From positions 1 through 60,634 of the forward strand of contig CANLTZ010000021.1 of the NCBI GenBank assembly GCA_947494145.1: DNA of 60,634 bases, in the 5' to 3' direction. How positions within the stretch are numbered: the stretch's first letter is position 1; the number at the start of each line of letters is the position of its first letter. Positions 59,454 through 60,634 of this stretch are shown piece by piece. The notes under the pieces are model-generated. The model saw nothing but the letters and a program-made list of their open reading frames with translations, made no database searches and was not told where the DNA came from. A program made the position numbers and the translations under genes. This stretch comes from an uncultured Jannaschia sp. (GTDB lineage: Bacteria > Pseudomonadota > Alphaproteobacteria > Rhodobacterales > Rhodobacteraceae).

Positions 59454-60505
59454 CAGGTTGACCCTCCCGTCTTCAGGTAAAACTGTGTTGCATAAATCCA
59501 GTCCATCGCGTGCGCCTCGGCTTTAGTCTTGTCGGCGCGCATGCGTTGAAATGGCCTTGTGTCCAAACATGCGGGCCAACGCGGCTGGTCATGGGCGAAG
59601 ATCAGCTGCATCAAATGCGACCTGATGTCGGAATCGCCTATGCCGTGATCGAGACAGAAGTCGATGAACGCCCTCAGTTGGAAAGACAAAGCACGTCGAG
59701 TGACGTAATGCTGTTCGACCCAGCTTGGCCCGGCTTCGAAAATGTCATCCGCCGCCAATATCATATTTCTGTGGAGCCAGAGGCGCCGGAGCTCTAACCG
59801 GTCCGGCATGATGGCGATTTTATCTACTGGAAGATCAGATCCTATCGTTGAAAGACTGACGGTCGTTCTTGGCGTAACACTCACCACCATGGGGATCGTA
59901 TCTGACATAATCTGCCGGAAAGATTTTTGATATGTTGGAAACTGGGGGAGGTTGTCGGAGAACGGTTCAACAAGCTGGCTTTCCCAGAACCGAAAGAAGT
60001 ACCATTTCGATCCCTGGTCCCGCAGGCGTGTGAACTTTCGCAAATGCCGCCACAGGCTATCCAAGGCGGCGTGGGATCGAATGTAAATCCCGGGTGCATT
60101 GTCCCAAAGGTGCCATCGGGCCTCGCCTTTGGTGAAAAGACTGCGGGTGAATCTGTCTCCGTCTTTGATCTGCACGAGCCAAGGGGCCGCGTCTTTGAAT
60201 TCGTCGAAGGCGGCCCCTTTGAAGAGGCATCGATAGGTCAGTGCGGACGCTTCAAGCAGTTCCGGCAAGTCCGGTATTTTGGCAGCATCCAGCACGGCAT
60301 ACGTGTTCGGCGGGGGGCCATCTTGCGCCTCTGCCGGTGCAAGCGGGCCGAACAACGCCGCATGCCCTGCCTTTGGCGAATATTGCGGCAAAGGCCAGAC
60401 TATACGGCTGGAGGGTCCGCCACCCTTGACGGAAAGTCCATGGGGTTGAGGAGAAAGCAGATTACGGCCATCGGAGGTGGCCGTTCCAGATGTCTCGATC
60501 CCCAT
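59453..60505 (-). CDS. DUF4123 T6SS effector chaperone (Tap-1/TecT-like)
   Basis: A 350-aa protein with AGGT just before the ATG. Residues of about 65-200 match DUF4123: TYAVLDAAKIPDLPELLE, then APWLVQI, a W near the middle, IYIRSHAALDSLWRHLRKFTRL, and the FFRFWESQLVEPF end. DUF4123 proteins load effectors on to VgrG or PAAR for type VI secretion and are almost always next to their effector. The gene sits directly before the Tox-REase-5 effector with a one-base overlap. The C-terminal 150 residues, rich in basic and aromatic residues, may bind the effector. No VgrG gene precedes it, which is unusual. Confidence 0.82.
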   Translation of the reverse strand: MGIETSGTATSDGRNLLSPQPHGLSVKGGGPSSRIVWPLPQYSPKAGHAALFGPLAPAEAQDGPPPNTYAVLDAAKIPDLPELLEASALTYRCLFKGAAFDEFKDAAPWLVQIKDGDRFTRSLFTKGEARWHLWDNAPGIYIRSHAALDSLWRHLRKFTRLRDQGSKWYFFRFWESQLVEPFSDNLPQFPTYQKSFRQIMSDTIPMVVSVTPRTTVSLSTIGSDLPVDKIAIMPDRLELRRLWLHRNMILAADDIFEAGPSWVEQHYVTRRALSFQLRAFIDFCLDHGIGDSDIRSHLMQLIFAHDQPRWPACLDTRPFQRMRADKTKAEAHAMDWIYATQFYLKTGGST

Positions 60506-60527
60506 TTGACCTGGGGAGAGGTCCCGA

Positions 60528-60549
60528 AGGGCGCCCGTCTGGGCGCCCT
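60528..60549. promoter_or_regulatory. Perfect 9-bp stem-loop upstream of the effector cassette
   Basis: AGGGCGCCC (60528-60536) and GGGCGCCCT (60541-60549) with a GTCT loop. It lies 22 bp upstream of the DUF4123 start and next to the 109-bp element, so it could separate the cassette from the GTPase operon that precedes it on the circle. No T-run on the minus strand. Confidence 0.5.
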
Positions 60550-60551
60550 AT

Positions 60552-60634
60552 AGCGGGTCTCGAAAAACCTGAGACATCAGCTTTTCGAGAAACGGTGCAA
60601 CATCAATGCAATGGCAGGACGTTTTTCGGAAATA
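60552..60634. repeat. Left part of a 109-bp dispersed element and 48-bp terminal overlap
   Basis: Begins AGCGGGTCTCGAAAAACC; 60587-60634 equals 1-48. Continues at base 49 to end at 74, giving 109 bp in total. This is the evidence for circularity. Confidence 0.8.

Overview
The window looks like a complete circular plasmid of about 60.6 kb from a GC-rich alphaproteobacterium, most probably a marine Rhodobacteraceae (roseobacter-type) strain. The last 48 bases (60587-60634) are identical to the first 48. Joining them rebuilds one 109-bp dispersed element with the same length and ends as the intact copy at 13778-13886, so the true circle would be about 60,586 bp. The replicon carries its own replication and partition functions: a RepA (RPA-family) initiator at 48016-49023, an origin with 22-bp iterons and a DnaA box, ParA and ParB, and twelve copies of a 20-bp ParB-site-like palindrome between 37.7 and 50.6 kb. 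No rRNA, tRNA, CRISPR array or transposase was seen.

Layout. (1) 98-8999, minus strand: a six-gene operon for a transmembrane Hanks-type Ser/Thr kinase, an FHA protein, a PP2C phosphatase and three P-loop GTPases, one of them dynamin-like and one degenerate. (2) 9.3-10 kb: a nucleotidyltransferase-like gene. (3) 10-15.8 kb: a secreted GH16 glycanase with RTX-like repeats, divergent from four small tandem RTX (Ca2+-binding nonapeptide) proteins. (4) 16.1-36 kb: a Wzx/Wzy-type exopolysaccharide locus with an acyltransferase, ExoQ-like polymerase, Wzx flippase, ExoY-like priming transferase, Wzz/BY-kinase fusion, three glycosyltransferases (two ExoA/ExoM-like), a Wza/ExoF-like exporter and three sulfotransferases. 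A subtilase-P-domain-RTX protease and a PPP-type phosphatase lie within it. (5) 36-45 kb: PEP-mutase-family enzyme, Ada, a second PPP-type phosphatase, an SGNH esterase-like protein, a beta-helix protein and ManC. (6) 45-50 kb: parB, parA, oriV, repA and palindrome-rich modules. (7) 49.3-55.6 kb: three tandem periplasmic PilJ-N proteins, a PstS-OmpA fusion and two unknown genes. (8) 55.9-60.5 kb: a type VI secretion effector cassette (DUF4123 chaperone, Tox-REase-5 nuclease, three Imm52-like immunity proteins), more AT-rich than its surroundings.

Working together: the EPS genes predict a sulfated, possibly acylated and mannose-containing polysaccharide made by the Wzx/Wzy route. GH16, RTX, beta-helix and esterase proteins could shape or bind the resulting matrix. 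On the circle, the kinase/FHA/PP2C/GTPase operon reads straight into the T6SS effector cassette on the same strand, separated only by the 109-bp element. No T6SS structural gene (Hcp, VgrG, PAAR, TssB/C) and no type I exporter is present, so the effector and RTX proteins would need chromosomal machinery. All functions are inferred from motifs read by eye; no database search was run.
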